NCBI GenBank assembly: GCA_963691705.1
Contig: OY829540.1
Location: 2,184,001-2,248,000, forward strand
Reading direction: 5' to 3'
DNA: 64,000 nucleotides
Source: Viola odorata
Lineage: Eukaryota > Streptophyta > Magnoliopsida > Malpighiales > Violaceae
Below the pieces are notes generated by a model that ran no database searches, was not told where the DNA came from, and was given only the letters and a program-made list of their open reading frames with translations. This document shows, piece by piece, positions 47,591-59,185 of this stretch. The stretch's first letter is position 1. Every line of letters begins with the position of its first letter. The position numbers were made by a program, and so were the translations under genes.

Positions 47591-50267
47591 TGTTGATACC
47601 CGAACTTTGACGATTAACTTAAATTGTTCATTGTTTTGCTCAATTTTGATCTTATTTTTATTATTATTATTTCCGTTTATTTACTATTTATCATCTTGTT
47701 TTATTTTTGTTTCATGTCATTTTATTTTATTTTGTACGTATTTTATTTTTCATTCGAACTTTTGACAGTTTATAATAAAAATTTCTCGAGCTATTGGCTC
47801 GAACCAAATAAAATAAATTCTCACTTTCGGCCACAATCATCACACCCTCTCCCTTTCCATTTTTTCCACGACCATACCAACAACATTGAAAACATCCTTC
47901 TCAATTAATCATGCCCGCCATTTCCGGCCACCCACCATCTTTTTCCTCTAAAAGAGACAGCCTCTACCAAAATTAAATGGCACGGTCTGCCAATTTCCAA
48001 ACCCGAATCATCCCTCTGCAAAAAATCCAAATTTCCCTCGTTCAATTTCTCTTCATTCAACCATTACCTCTGCCAAATCAAATTAAATTGCAACCATCAA
48101 ATAAAAATACAGCCGATCCCTTCTCCGTCACCAACAAACCATCACTGCAACCCAAAAATCCGAATCACCATCTCACCCAATTACCTCAACCCAAACAGCC
48201 ACCACAATCAACAAACCACCGCCGGTCAGCCCCAAACTCCGACCAAAACCAAGCCCAAAATCTATTAAAACCAATCCCGATCACCACATCACCACCACCC
48301 GTCTCCGGCCACTTCAAATCAGCCCCGTAAACCCACTTCAAAAACCAGCACCAAAATCCACCCGAACAACCCATCTATCCGGCCAAATCTGCCCCAAAAA
48401 AAACAGTCCAGAATCAGCCCCCAAAACACCCATTACTCCGGCCAAAACACCCACACCAAACCCATCCAAATCACCAAAATCAAACCCAAAAAATCAGTAC
48501 CCAAATCCCTAATCAATTACCCAAATCCATACACCAAATTAAACCCAATCCATACACTAAATTGAATCAATTCGTCAACGCCAAAACACCAAACCCATCA
48601 CTAAATCACCAACCAAATCTGACCCAAATATCCATTGTTTGTGTGTGTTGTGTGTTGTGATTCCAAGGAAAACAAAAAGAAAGAAAGAGAGGAGGAGTGA
48701 AGGCAGTGAGAGCTCGATTGATGAAAGGAGAATAGGAAAGAAAAAAAGAAGAGAGATTTGATTTGTGTTTGATGTTGTGCAGAGAAGTAAGAAGAAAAGA
48801 AAAAAAAAAGGAGTGGGTTCGTGGAAAGAAATAAGAAAAAGGAAAGAAAAGAAAGTAAAAGAAAAAGAGAAAGGAAGAAAAGAAAAAGCAAAAATGTTGT
48901 CGGGAAAGGGTTAGAAAAAATGAAGGAAAGAAAAGAATAAAAAAGAGAAAGGGCCCACGTGGCCCAAAAGAAAGAAATGAGTTAGTTTTCTTACTTGAAT
49001 ATTCGGACCGGGACGAACAATGGGTAAGGTGATCTCATTTTTATTAATATTTGATCATTTGAAATTTATTTATGAGTCCCTTACTAATACGCGTTTATTT
49101 GTCTATTTTTGCTTGCACGTTCGTCGTGATGATGCTCAACGAGTTTGACGGAGTTTGATGAGGAGTTCGATGTGTCATTCCCAATTGCGGAGCTCGAATG
49201 GAGAATTTAATCGTTGTATTTATTTATTTGCGAATTTGTAATTAATTTGTAATATTTATCTTCAGTATTTATTTATTTTATTATCAATTGTTGCCACTAA
49301 TCATTGATTTACAGGTTAAGCTCGTCCAGGTATGTTTTCCTTTTTCCCTTTTCTTTTGGATAAATGTACTTTAATTTATTATTTATCGTATGCATGATTA
49401 TTTAGAATTGTTAGAATTCGAATTAATTTGTTTGCATGATGCTTATACCAATGAATGTTCTTTATTTTATGCTTGTTTCGTGTGCGGCTTCGTCCCCATG
49501 AATTTATGCTTATCTTGATGAATGTGTATCGTGTGCGGCTTCGACCCCATGATTGTATTTTTAATTTATGCTATCTTGACAAATGTGTTATGTGCGCGGC
49601 TTCGACCCCACTTCCCGGTTTTTTCTCTTTTCAACGTGTTTTCTCGCATTTATATAAATGGTACTTTGCTAGTCTATGCATGCGTAGAATTACCTAGTAA
49701 ATAGGGTTAAGCACGTGCATTAGCCCGATGATGATAGTGATGCATCGTTGTTCACTAGGGTCGTCGCTTTGGTAAAGATTAACAAAATGGTAGTAACCTC
49801 ACCTAATTTCGCATGTAAACGGAATAATTTTGAACTTGGCTAAATATAACCGGAATAGGTATGCAACCCACCTTTTTCATCTTTTAGAGGATAAAAAATG
49901 TTATTTTCTGTTTAACAACTCGACAATAATTAGGATAAAATCAATCAAACCAACTTAAAAGCTAAAGCGACGATTCCCCTCTGAGGGCCAAATTACTTGT
50001 TTTCAATGTGATTTTTAAACACCTCTTTTTAGAACCGGTAACCTTTTTAGGATGAGACTCGGGTGCCTAACACCTTCCCGAGTCCATAAAACGACCCCGA
50101 ACCATCGTTCTCGGGTTTAGACCCTTTTTATTTGTGCCTTAGCTTTTATTTTATTTTCTTCTTTTTCGGACTTTTTAGGTTCCCCTAAACCTTAGAAAAT
50201 TAGGGTGGCGACTTCATTGTTATGTGATTTTCATTGCGTCCCGAATTTCGCTCGCGACGGTGCGACA
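47591..50267 (+). repeat. 3' LTR of element B (2677 bp)
   Basis: Same length as the 5' LTR and nearly identical (visible changes include AACTTTGACG for AATTTTGACG, GGCTCGAACC for GGCTTGAACC, and ATCCCGATC for ATCCTGATC). Followed by TSD CTTAC at 50268-50272, then by the rest of the intron of element E. Confidence 0.95.
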
Positions 50268-50312
50268 CTTACATATTTTGATTAAATTCAATGTTGTTTA
50301 TTTTCTTCGCAG

Positions 50313-50890
50313 AAAAATAAGATCTACAAGACATTCAGAAATAAAGGCTGTCAGAACTATGAGCTCCTTGGTCAAGTGTTTAACAGATCTACCGCTACTG
50401 GACAGCTCCATCATGCTTCTTCGCAATTACCGCCGAGCTCAGATGAAGAACGCCAGAATGAAGAAGACTTTCTGAAGTATGGTGTTAATGTACTTGAAGA
50501 TGATCATGAAATGGAAGTTGACAGGTCTGGTGGTGGGAGCTCAAAAGGAAAACGTGCTGCGGAGATGATGCAGGTAGTAGGCGTTGTAAGAAAGGAGTTT
50601 CTAAAGAGTGTGACCCTTATATGGAGGCTATGGCATCATCTGCTAGTGCGAGAGCTGATTATTTTAAAGAAAAAATAAAGAAGTGTAGAGGAGAGCAGTC
50701 TGAAGTTACAAGCCCATCACGAGATAAATACTCTCTTGATGCGTGCATGGATGCGTTAGAGAGTTTAGATAATATTTCGGAGGCCTCTTATAACAATGCA
50801 CTTGTGCAGTTCAAAGAAAAACATTGGAGGAATGCGTTCATGAAGATGTCTGCTATGAGAAGGAAGTCCTGGTTGAGGGCTTTAGAATGA
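50313..50890 (+). pseudogene. Exon 2 of the SANT/Myb-like gene of element E, frameshifted
   Basis: Acceptor TTCTTCGCAG at 50303-50312 follows the rest of the intron after element B. The frame from exon 1 continues with NKIYKTFRNKGCQNYELLGQ and an acidic SSDEERQNEEDFLKYG. Near 50560-50575 the frame shifts. The second frame gives KKGVSKECDPYMEAMA, SLDACMDALESLDNIS and ends LRALE-TGA at 50888-50890. The total would be near 300 aa, normal for this family. The protein would work with the transposase as a DNA-binding partner. Confidence 0.72.
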
Positions 50891-51106
50891 TAGCGGATTG
50901 TTTTAAAATCCTATAGACTTTATTTATGAGTTTTCTATGGAGGTTGTTTTAAAATATTTATGATTTGGTTGTTATGTATGTTGGTACAATTCTATGACAT
51001 TTATGTTAAGTATTATTGTCAATTAATTTTATTATTAACATGTCAATTTAGCTAATTTTGTAATTGTATAACTAATACAACATAATTGCTTAATAATGCA
51101 GGTGAA
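50891..51106. other. Spacer between the two genes of element E
   Basis: AT-rich, 216 bases. TAATGCAG/GT just before the transposase ATG looks like a splice acceptor, so a 5' UTR intron is possible. Nothing else seen. Confidence 0.4.
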
Positions 51107-52483
51107 ATGTCCCAATATTTCCAGAATTGTTCTAGTACTTCTGTTATCAATTCAAGTAGTGATAGTTCTACTACTGATGATGATGACGACGACGAGTTCC
51201 AGGAGGCTATGTTCATCCGTATGTTAATGGAAAGTGACAACAGTTTCATTGATAGAGTACCTTGCCGCACATCTATGCTCACCGGTAGAGCGTATATTAT
51301 TGAAGTTTTACTAGGAAATCCAATTAGATGCTACAACAGTTTTCGTATGAGGCCACATGTGTTTCTGAACTTATGTGACAGGTTGAGAGGGTTGAACTTA
51401 CAGAACTCACGTGTAGTTAGTTTGGAAGGGGGTGTGGCAATGGGATTGATTGTATTATGTCATAGAATAACTCAAAGGATGGTGGCAGAGCGATTTCAGC
51501 ATTCAACTGCGACAGTCTCACGTTGGGTTAAGCGTGTCATACGCGCTTTAGTTTCTTTAGGAACTTATTTGATAAGACATGTTGACAGAGGACCCATTCA
51601 ACCAGAGATACAAGCAAATGCTAGATGGTATCCATATTTTCAGGTATTTTCGTGTATTATAAATTCATGTATTTTCGTGTATTATAAATTCATGATGACT
51701 AAATAAATGTCACAGTGATGTTTGAATATTAAACTTATCTATGTGTTATTTTTTCTCTTTTAGAAATGCATAGGTGCTATAGATGGTACTCATGTCGCAA
51801 CTTGGTGTCCGAAAAAAAAAACAAAAAACTTTCCGGGGTAGAAAAGCACTTATTACTCAAAATGTTATGGCGGTTTGCTCGCATGATATGATGTTTACCT
51901 TTGTGTATACTGGTTGGGAAGGCACAGCTAATGATTCACGCGTTTTTCTTGATGCATTAACTAGACCAGATAATGCTTTTCCTATGCCCGCAGCTGGTAA
52001 GACATTATTTTTGTAATTCATAACAATATTTATTAGTTGTTACATAATGGTTTACTACAAATATTTGATTGTTATTTATATTTGGCAGGCTACTATTATG
52101 CAGTTGATGCTGGTTATCCAAATATTCCTGGATTTTTAGCTCCTTATCGTGGTGAACGGTATCACTTAAATGATTTTCGTGGACGAGGAAGGATAACAAG
52201 AAAATATGCATTGTTTAACTATCGACATTCGTCATTGAGAAATGTGATTGAAAGGGCTTTTGGCGTTTTGAAGGCTAGATTCCCAATCTTAAAGTCCATT
52301 CCAAATTATCCTCTTCGTCGTCAGAGGCAAATACCTCTAGCTTGTTGTACACTACACAACTTTATTCGAATGGAAGATAGAGTTGATCAACTATTCACAG
52401 AATATGGTACAGAAGGTCAACAAAATTTAGACGAGAACGAAACTAATGTGACGCAAGAAGGTATTCAAGTGAATATGTCCTAA
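51107..52483 (+). pseudogene. PIF/Harbinger transposase (DDE_Tnp_4 type), A10-run frameshift
   Basis: Exon 1 51107-51643 (ATG in GAAATGTCCCAA; donor CAG/GTATTT), exon 2 51764-51996 (acceptor CTCTTTTAG; donor GCTG/GTAAGA), exon 3 52089-52483 (acceptor TTTGGCAG). An acidic N-terminus (TTDDDDDDEFQEA) precedes an HTH-like region (STATVSRWVKRVIRAL). The DDE residues are all present: GAIDGTHV, GTANDSRVF, RNVIERAFGVLK. At 51812-51821 a run of ten A residues puts exon 2 out of frame; nine would give about 387 aa in one frame. This may be a true mutation or a homopolymer sequencing error. The enzyme cuts and pastes the element at TWA sites. Confidence 0.85.
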
Positions 52484-53109
52484 CAACAACTCATGAATGG
52501 CGTTAGAGAAGATATTGCAAATCAATTATGGTCTCATTATAATAATTGTTAGAATATGAAGAAGTAACAATTTAAATTAAGTATGTTTTGAATGTTGATA
52601 TTTGTGCTATTCACGTAATGAACAAATAATTCAAGACTATTTTATATGTATTTTATTTTCATAAACGGAATTATTATATTTATACTTGATCTTAGGTGAA
52701 TACGATTTCGAGTTTGTAGTATTCACGTCATGAACAAATAATTCAAGACATGTATTTTATTTTCATGAACGGAATTATTATATTGATATTTGATCTTTAA
52801 CGTGAATAGATTTAGCATATTTATAAATTATGAGGGTAGAAATGTCCAAAATAACATTGTTTCTTCTTTATGTTAACAATATGAATCGGTTGAGCTAAAA
52901 ACAAAAAAGTTGGAATTTTTTTTTTGGAAAACTTCAAAAATGGCTTTTCCAGAATTTTCCAAATTTGTAGTGTTAATTCTGGAAAACTGAATAGTAATTG
53001 GAGAACTGAAAAAATTTCTGAAAAATTTCCATTTGGGAAAATGTTGCTGTGAAATAGATTTTGGAAATATTTCCAATTTTTAGAAAATTTTCCAAAAATT
53101 AAACAACCC
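52484..53109. other. 3' region and right terminal inverted repeat of element E
   Basis: AT-rich. A segment of about 75 bp (GTATTCACGT, ATGAACAAATAATTCAAGA) is duplicated at about 52608 and 52717. From 52810 the sequence pairs with the left end of E (shared TATGAGGGTAGA, AACAATATGAA, AAATAGATTTTGGAAAT). It ends AAACAACCC at 53109 followed by TSD TTA. Confidence 0.8.
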
Positions 53110-53112
53110 TTA

Positions 53113-53654
53113 AATGGTTTGTGCTTTTGAATCTAAACATGAATATGTTTACCATACTTATATTTGATCTTTAATAAACTTAAAATTGGCTACTATTTAG
53201 TTTATTAATCTTAACAAAAAAAATAACATTAGCATTGTTTTTTAGTTAAAATAAAATTGATTTAATAATAATAGTAGTTTTTTTCTTCAAAAAAGTAAGA
53301 AATAATTGTTAGGTGAATACGATTTTGTGTTTTCTAAGGTTGAAAAATGAAGGCTGGAAAACAGAAAACGTACTGTAGCTGTGAAACAGAATTTTGGAAA
53401 ACAGAAATAATTCCGGAAATAACTCTAGATGGAAAATTTTGGAAAACAGAAATAACTCCAAACAGAATTAATTCCGTTATGAAACGCTGCCTTACCATTT
53501 CTTGATGGGCTGTGATAATATTATGCACTAAGTCAAGTGTTAACAACATTTTCCTGTAGAAAAAAACACCGAAAATGTTGTTGTTCCTCATGCACGAGCA
53601 ACTCGGATAGGAACTGATTCGTTTGAAGGAACAGAACCAGCATCCCCTCCCTGT
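53113..53654. other. 3' flank of the minus-strand GNOM copy, with a Tourist/Harbinger-like end
   Basis: At 53375-53491 are TGGAAAACAGAAATAA(T/C)TCC repeats ending ATTCCGTTATGAAACGCTGCC and then TTA. In reverse complement this reads GGCAGCGTTTCATAACGGAA, a plausible Harbinger/Tourist terminal repeat. A matching left end was not found. The remainder is AT-rich 3' flank of the GNOM-like pseudogene. Confidence 0.45.
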
Positions 53655-56600
53655 TTACTCTAGATCAGTGAACACTGCGGACTGTAACAATGGAGCGATG
53701 TTATTCACGTGTAGCCATGTTAGTTCCCACAGGCTATCGGCACTCCTCTGCACAAGCACTTCCTTGTTCTTCATTTCAAGCAAAGTATTCTTGAGAAGCT
53801 CAGGCACTACTTCTTGAATCTTCTCAGGATTCTTCCCTTCAATTTTCACCTTCATATACTTTTCCATTCGACTCAGCACACCGAGCCATAGTTTGCAGAA
53901 ACTAGTTAACTGCACAAGGATTTCGAGTAGCTCCAAGAACACTTTCGACAGGAGCTTTACAGCAATTACAAGCGTGTCACCCATGTTTCCATGATCTTTT
54001 AGGCGTCCCTCGGCTATTTCGAGTAATTCATCGAGCATTATGAATATTACCAGATCAAAACACTGAAACCAAAAACCATTGGGAAGATTCATTCCAGTTA
54101 AGCACTTTTGCAATGAAGAAAGAGCATGGTTTCGAACTTCTTCCCTTCGATCCACACATACTTTTCTTAATTCGTGCACGAGTCTCAGCCACATTTCATC
54201 TATATCCTGTAACCGTTTTGCAGATTCATCATCCCCGATTCCTTCCTTGGCATCATGAGACCACCCGACTAAATGATCGACAGAACTTGCCATAAGGTCC
54301 AGTGCAAGCACAGACCTTTCTACCTGTCCTGCAGAAGACTCTGCAAACTGCCTTGCTGCATCAACACAAAGTACATAATTGACGGGAGAAAAATGAGCTT
54401 TATCTGACATAATGAACAACAAAGCATCGAATCCAGCTCTGGAAGCTTCTGGGTGATGAGCTGTGATGGAAAGTAGGGAAGCAATTGTACGCCAACCCGT
54501 TAGTGATCTAATGTGTGTAGCATTTGCTTTGAGAAGGCGACTGACCTCCTGAGTAATTTTTCCACAATATGCATGAGCTACACTAGCATCAAGTTTCAGG
54601 AGAAGTTGCAGAGACCTCAAAAGCTCATCAGCCAGATTCTCTTGATAAGGGAGCAATCGCTGGAAAATTCTAAGGAGTCCAAAAACAGCCTTTTCAGCTA
54701 GAGCACAAGGCATTGCAGTTGACTGGAGAATATTAGCTATGTGCTTGTAAACAGCCTGCCACAATAGCACAATCCTGTCCCGGTTGTTCAGGGTAGTTGC
54801 AATCAGCAACTCTAGACAGAAAACTGCGGTATCTTCATCCTCCAGAGAACTGTTCCCTTTCTGGGGCCGCCCTGATGCGCAGATGATTGCACGTGCAAGC
54901 TGCCATAAGGATTCTGCTTTTAAGAACTTGCTCCGAGTAAATATGGTGTCAATGTGGCACTTTTGGATTATTTGAAGAGTACGTTGATGAGCAGCAAGCT
55001 GCTGTAGAGTTGGTTGTGATATTTGGCCCTCACTTTCAAGCGATAGGAGCTTACTAAACCGGCCCATCAATCGTCCCCTAGGAGTTACTACAAACTGCAT
55101 ATGAACTGATAACAAAGAACTTGTGGGAAGCTTCCCATGCCCTGAATCAGGAGAAAAGTGTGATTCCTCAGCAGCATCACTGGCCATACGAGCAGGAAGA
55201 AGACCCAGCTTGTGCAGCCGCAAGATGCAATCCATAATGTTTCTCCAACCAGAGCAAATGAAGTCACCATACCTATTTACAATTGTGAACACTGTCATTG
55301 CTGCCAGTCTGCCTTTTGTGTCACCGCCAAAGACATGAACTGGTTCCTCAGCATTCAATGGATTCAAAAGGCCAGTGAACTTACAAAGAGATGCAACTAA
55401 ATCATCCAACACATCTTCTAGATGATGGCACGAGGAAATCTTTGCAATAGCTAGGAATCCATCTATACATGTCTGGTAAAGATCTTCATGTTCTGCATGA
55501 TCAAACACAACGGAGATGGTAGCAATTGCCGGTCCTGACATTATTGCAAAGATATCATAGTCAAGATAGGCTTTAGAATCAGATACAATGAATGGAGTGG
55601 TTTTCTTGGATCTGTTCATTAGATCAATCCAACGACTTGGAGTCATTTCAGGGAAACCAACTCCTTGCTCTGGCGCGCTGCGGAGTTCATTCTTGCAAAT
55701 TGAGTGGTATAGTTCAGAGAGGAATTCTCTAGGTAAGTCCTTGCCTTCATTGATGTCCCTGTTATTCCGTATAAAATCCTCCTCCATCATCTTTTTCTTC
55801 ACCTGTACGTTATGCTGATCAGTGTTCAGCATTATCAATGAATAAGATAACACGAGCAGCATCCTTATTAGCTAGAACCATTGGTGATTGATCATAGTAT
55901 CTCTCAGAAAACGCCTCAAGTACCCTTTCTATTTTCTGTGACTCTCCTGGCAACCTGAAGCTTTCTAGGAATAACCGAAGAGCACTGTCAAGATTCATAT
56001 CCTGGAAATCAAAAGTCCCAGCAAACTCATGAAGAACCTGAATGCAAAACTCGGCATGGTTTCCAAGGAAATCACCCACAAGATTCTTATCCAATCCAGC
56101 AGTATACCTGAAAAAACAGGCCACACTTTGTGGATCAAGTTTTTCGGGTAAGAGATTTGTTCCCTGGAGATACTCTAGGCCTTTCTTGGGATCACGATTA
56201 AAGTGATCAGCTCCCATCCTCAGCCTCCTCTTGATGTACTTCCTACGGCGGACGAATGGAACCCAATGATTAGGATCACCATAGCTGTCGCATTCCACTG
56301 TCCAGAATGGGGTGTAACTCTCAAGAGTTACTTGATCGTGTTTCGAACTAGAGGTTGAGTTGTCAATTCTCTCAGCCATAGCTTGAAGAACAGCAATGAG
56401 GCCATCCAACGCAACAATGTGCATTTGAGATAAAGAGCAGTTCATGGGGAAAGCACTCTTTGACAGAAAATTAACAAGGTCTTCAAACACGTTACTGCAT
56501 GTTATATCACAATCCAGGTTAGCGTACATTTCTACCATGAATGTTTTCTGCCTGCAGAAGTCCACAAGAGTCTCCATGGCAACCTCTTGGTGTTGGTATG

Positions 56601-58431
56601 AAGCACCATATTTTCTCTGAGCAAATCTCAATATCACACAAGAGAAGAAAGCCTCAAGTTGTAACTTAAGTTCAGCACGAAGATATTGATACAAGTTGAG
56701 CACAATGCTACAAACCATTGAAAGAATACGTGGACTCATCGACAAGCCAAAGTGCATTAGACTACGGAATAATTCATCCTGAATCGAACTCAATAACCTA
56801 GGATGATTCCGAATAGAAGGCCCGCCCAATTCTATTGCTGAATTAATCAAGCCTAAGGCGAAGAAGGGAACATCTTCATCAAATGCTATGGTATTTGATC
56901 CAGAACCCATTCCCTTGTGTTCAACAGCATTTAACAAAGCACACAAAAAGTGAAATATCTCTACCATGCAAGGAGCCCCATATGGTCCTTTACAGGGATG
57001 CAAATCAAATGGAAGGTCTTCCAGTCCAGTGCCAGCTCCACTTATAGTATCCTTCACAACAGTTTGCACCAGACCTGAGGAAGCATTTGAACCGAAGTTC
57101 CCGGAGGATATCGGACTGTCTGATAATTCAGAATTATTGCTTCCACTATCCATTCGCTTGCTTCCAAAAGCATAACCATTTTCTAGCCCAACAATCTGCA
57201 CAAGAAACAACATTTGTGTCCATAACTCTATTTCAAAAGTGATGGGGAACAGGAATTAAATTTAAAGTCAAGTAAGGAGTCTTCAAGTTAAAGAGTCAGT
57301 TAGTTTGTTGTTTAGCTATATTTAGGTTTTGTTTTATATTTTATATCCAATAATTACCTAATATTCATGTAACTAGTTTATTAGGGTTTTATTAAATAGG
57401 AAAAGCTATACTAGAGGTACTTTTTTCTAGCAGGACTACGAGACATAGCTTTATTATAAATAAGGATGCTTGTAATGTTTTATCTTGGAGATGCGATGGT
57501 TAATCCAGAGATCACTTGACTACTTATCATGGTTAATTAGACGTGTAACCAGAAGAATATAAATGCATCCCTTTACATATTAAAGTTTGCTTCCAGCTTC
57601 TCTTTTCTCACATGGCCTAGTAACCAGCTGAAGGACGAGAGAAAAGAGTAGATGATACAATTGTGATCTAGGAAGAATTGAACAGCACTGTACCCCTTGT
57701 TTGACAGAAGTAACTCCATTAACCAATGCACATTCAGAAATTTCAGTGTCCGAAAGGTGAGAAAAAATGCACCAAACAAGTTCCTGCATTGTGTGTCGAG
57801 CCATCCGCTGCAGTGTCTCACTTTTACTTCCAGCTTGATGAATTATTCGATAACAAGTATTGACTGTGGTACATACATGCTGATTCGGCAGTGCCACTGA
57901 TGCTTTACTCTTCATACAAGCCAGCAACACCTCAAGCATCTTCATCAACACCGCTTCTTCTGCTGAAGGATCTGTGATCTCGAACTGGCAACTAGTCACA
58001 GCATCAACAACCAAAGGCATAGCAACCTCAACACCCACAGTATTCTGATCAATCTTACCAAGAGTCAAAATCTTATAGACCGCGGACAACGCAACCACTG
58101 TGATGGCTGCGCCTGTCTCATCCGAACTAACCACATCCAAAAATGGCTGTAAATACACTGTAGGATTAGTACTATGCCAAAGAGAATTCTGACATGAGAG
58201 GATCTGTTTTCGCAATGCTTTCAATGACTGAATCAATGGATGCTCTGACTGATCATCCCCACTCATGTATCTTCCTCCCCACTGCACATTTGTCCTCAAT
58301 ACTGCAAGAACTGCACTTATTTCCTGATTAATCATGCATGCTAAAGAACGCTTGTGAGAAACCACGGAATCAAACTCCTGAGGCTTCTCCTCTGTCGAGG
58401 CAATACCGAATTGCAACTTTAACTGCCCCAT
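53655..58431 (-). pseudogene. GNOM-like ARF-GEF, minus-strand copy, frameshifted in SEC7
   Basis: Exon 58431-57694 (ATG at 58431; 246 codons), intron 57693-57196 (GTACAG ... TTGTGCAG), exon 57195-53655. Homologous throughout to Arabidopsis GNOM: DCB and HUS regions, SEC7 (RRRKYIKRRLRMGADHFNRD onward), then HDS repeats to a stop slightly short of the usual C-terminus. The SEC7 glutamic finger FRLPGES is kept (Glu codon 55944-55942, residue 664). At about 55851-55858 two bases are missing after NKDAA, which gives a stop at 55819-55821 and a 704-aa product lacking the end of SEC7 and all HDS domains. The other frame stays open to the end. Without the deletion it would be about 1426 aa. N-terminal residues conserved in the sister copy have changed (RTNVQWGG for RRNVRWGG). 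A sequencing error is possible. Confidence 0.85.
57196..57693 (-). other. Intron of the minus-strand GNOM copy
   Basis: 498 bp, phase 0, at the same codon as the intron in the plus-strand copy (62324-62893, 570 bp). AT-rich, no inserted element recognised. The shared position supports descent of the two genes by duplication. Confidence 0.85.
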
Positions 58432-58440
58432 CAATGAAAA

Positions 58441-58580
58441 CTACTTATAATACGAGCAGGCAGCATAACCTATACTTTGAGCATACGGGTCAGGTTGCAT
58501 TCTGGAAAACCTTACAGGATCATAGGACATGAAAGTAATAAAGTAACAGACAGATGAAATAATCAGGTGTGTCACATACC
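58441..58580 (-). other. Likely 5' UTR intron of the minus-strand GNOM copy
   Basis: The donor CACCAG/GTATGTG has its last exon base at 58580. An acceptor ATTATAAGTAG lies about ten bases before the ATG at 58431. The plus-strand copy has an equivalent pair (CGCCAG/GTAACG near 61326 and CCAACTTAG near 61575), and both introns end after AGGTTATGCTGC. Inferred from sequence, no transcript evidence. Confidence 0.55.
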
Positions 58581-59185
58581 TGGTGTGGTTTTGTTGTTGA
58601 TGGAGAGAAAACCAGTGTCAGCTTCTCTCTTTTTCTCCGTTTTGAAAACAAATGAGGAACCTGAAATGGTTTTGTTTCTATTGTCATGAACAATAAGTAT
58701 CATCAAAAGTATGAACTTTGAATATTCCATCGTGTTTTCTAGTGCTTTTGGTATCTTAAAATGAACAGTACAGTTAAAAATTGAAAAAAAGAATGTAAAG
58801 AAGAACATGGGAAGCATCGACTATAGTGGTTCAAAATTGATTTTTCTTTTACACCCAAATTGACACTCAAGTCAAGAACCTTTTCAGTTGATAATAACAA
58901 TGGAAGAGAATTTAATGATTGATAAATAAATAAGTAAAGAGAATTACGTACCAAATTCTTCTTTGAAGAAACATTCAGCAATGAAGTTCCATAATTTGAG
59001 CAGATATGGATCAGTTCCTGCATATTCCTGTTTGAAAGTTTCTTTCTTTTTGATGAATGAAAAGTTCAAGTTTTGAAGTCTTTTAACCTATGCCAAATTC
59101 TTTCTTATGGAGGATTTAGGATTCTTATTTGTACAAAATGCAAATGTGGTCAATTATATGTTTGGAAGATCGGTAATGCTAAAAA
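58581..59185. promoter_or_regulatory. Upstream region of the minus-strand GNOM copy
   Basis: Holds the presumed 5' UTR exon and proximal promoter. AT-rich; no firm TATA box could be assigned. Its upstream side is the inverted-repeat element, so promoter sequence may have been separated or replaced. Confidence 0.35.

Larger units (their letters stand above)
38396..50267 (+). mobile_element. Element B: young non-autonomous TAT-type LTR element in the intron of the SANT/Myb-like gene
   Basis: Two LTRs of 2677 bp each (38396-41072 and 47591-50267), starting TGTTGATACCCG and ending GTGCGACA. By eye they differ at only about four positions. TSD CTTAC is at 38391-38395 and 50268-50272. The PBS TGGCGACTCCGCTGGGGA is at 41076-41093, the polypurine tract at 47577-47590. 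No gag or pol ORF. A short match to the very end of the gag of element A (CCTCCTCCTACCAAC near 42666) marks a vestige. Leader, 3' region and stem-loop are homologous to element A. It must be mobilised in trans. Confidence 0.94.
35669..53109 (+). mobile_element. Element E: PIF/Harbinger DNA transposon carrying nested element B
   Basis: TSD TTA is at 35666-35668 and 53110-53112. The terminal inverted repeats start GGTGCTGTTTAGTTATGG on the left and, in reverse complement, GGGTTGTTTAATTTTTGG on the right. They continue as longer imperfect inverted repeats (for example TTTCCAAAATCTATTTCACA near 35730 and 53050). It carries the two genes of the superfamily, a SANT/Myb-like gene and a DDE transposase, both on the plus strand. 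Without the 11.9-kb element B it would be about 5.6 kb. Both genes have lesions, so it is probably dead, though it may once have moved MITEs with its ends. Confidence 0.92.
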
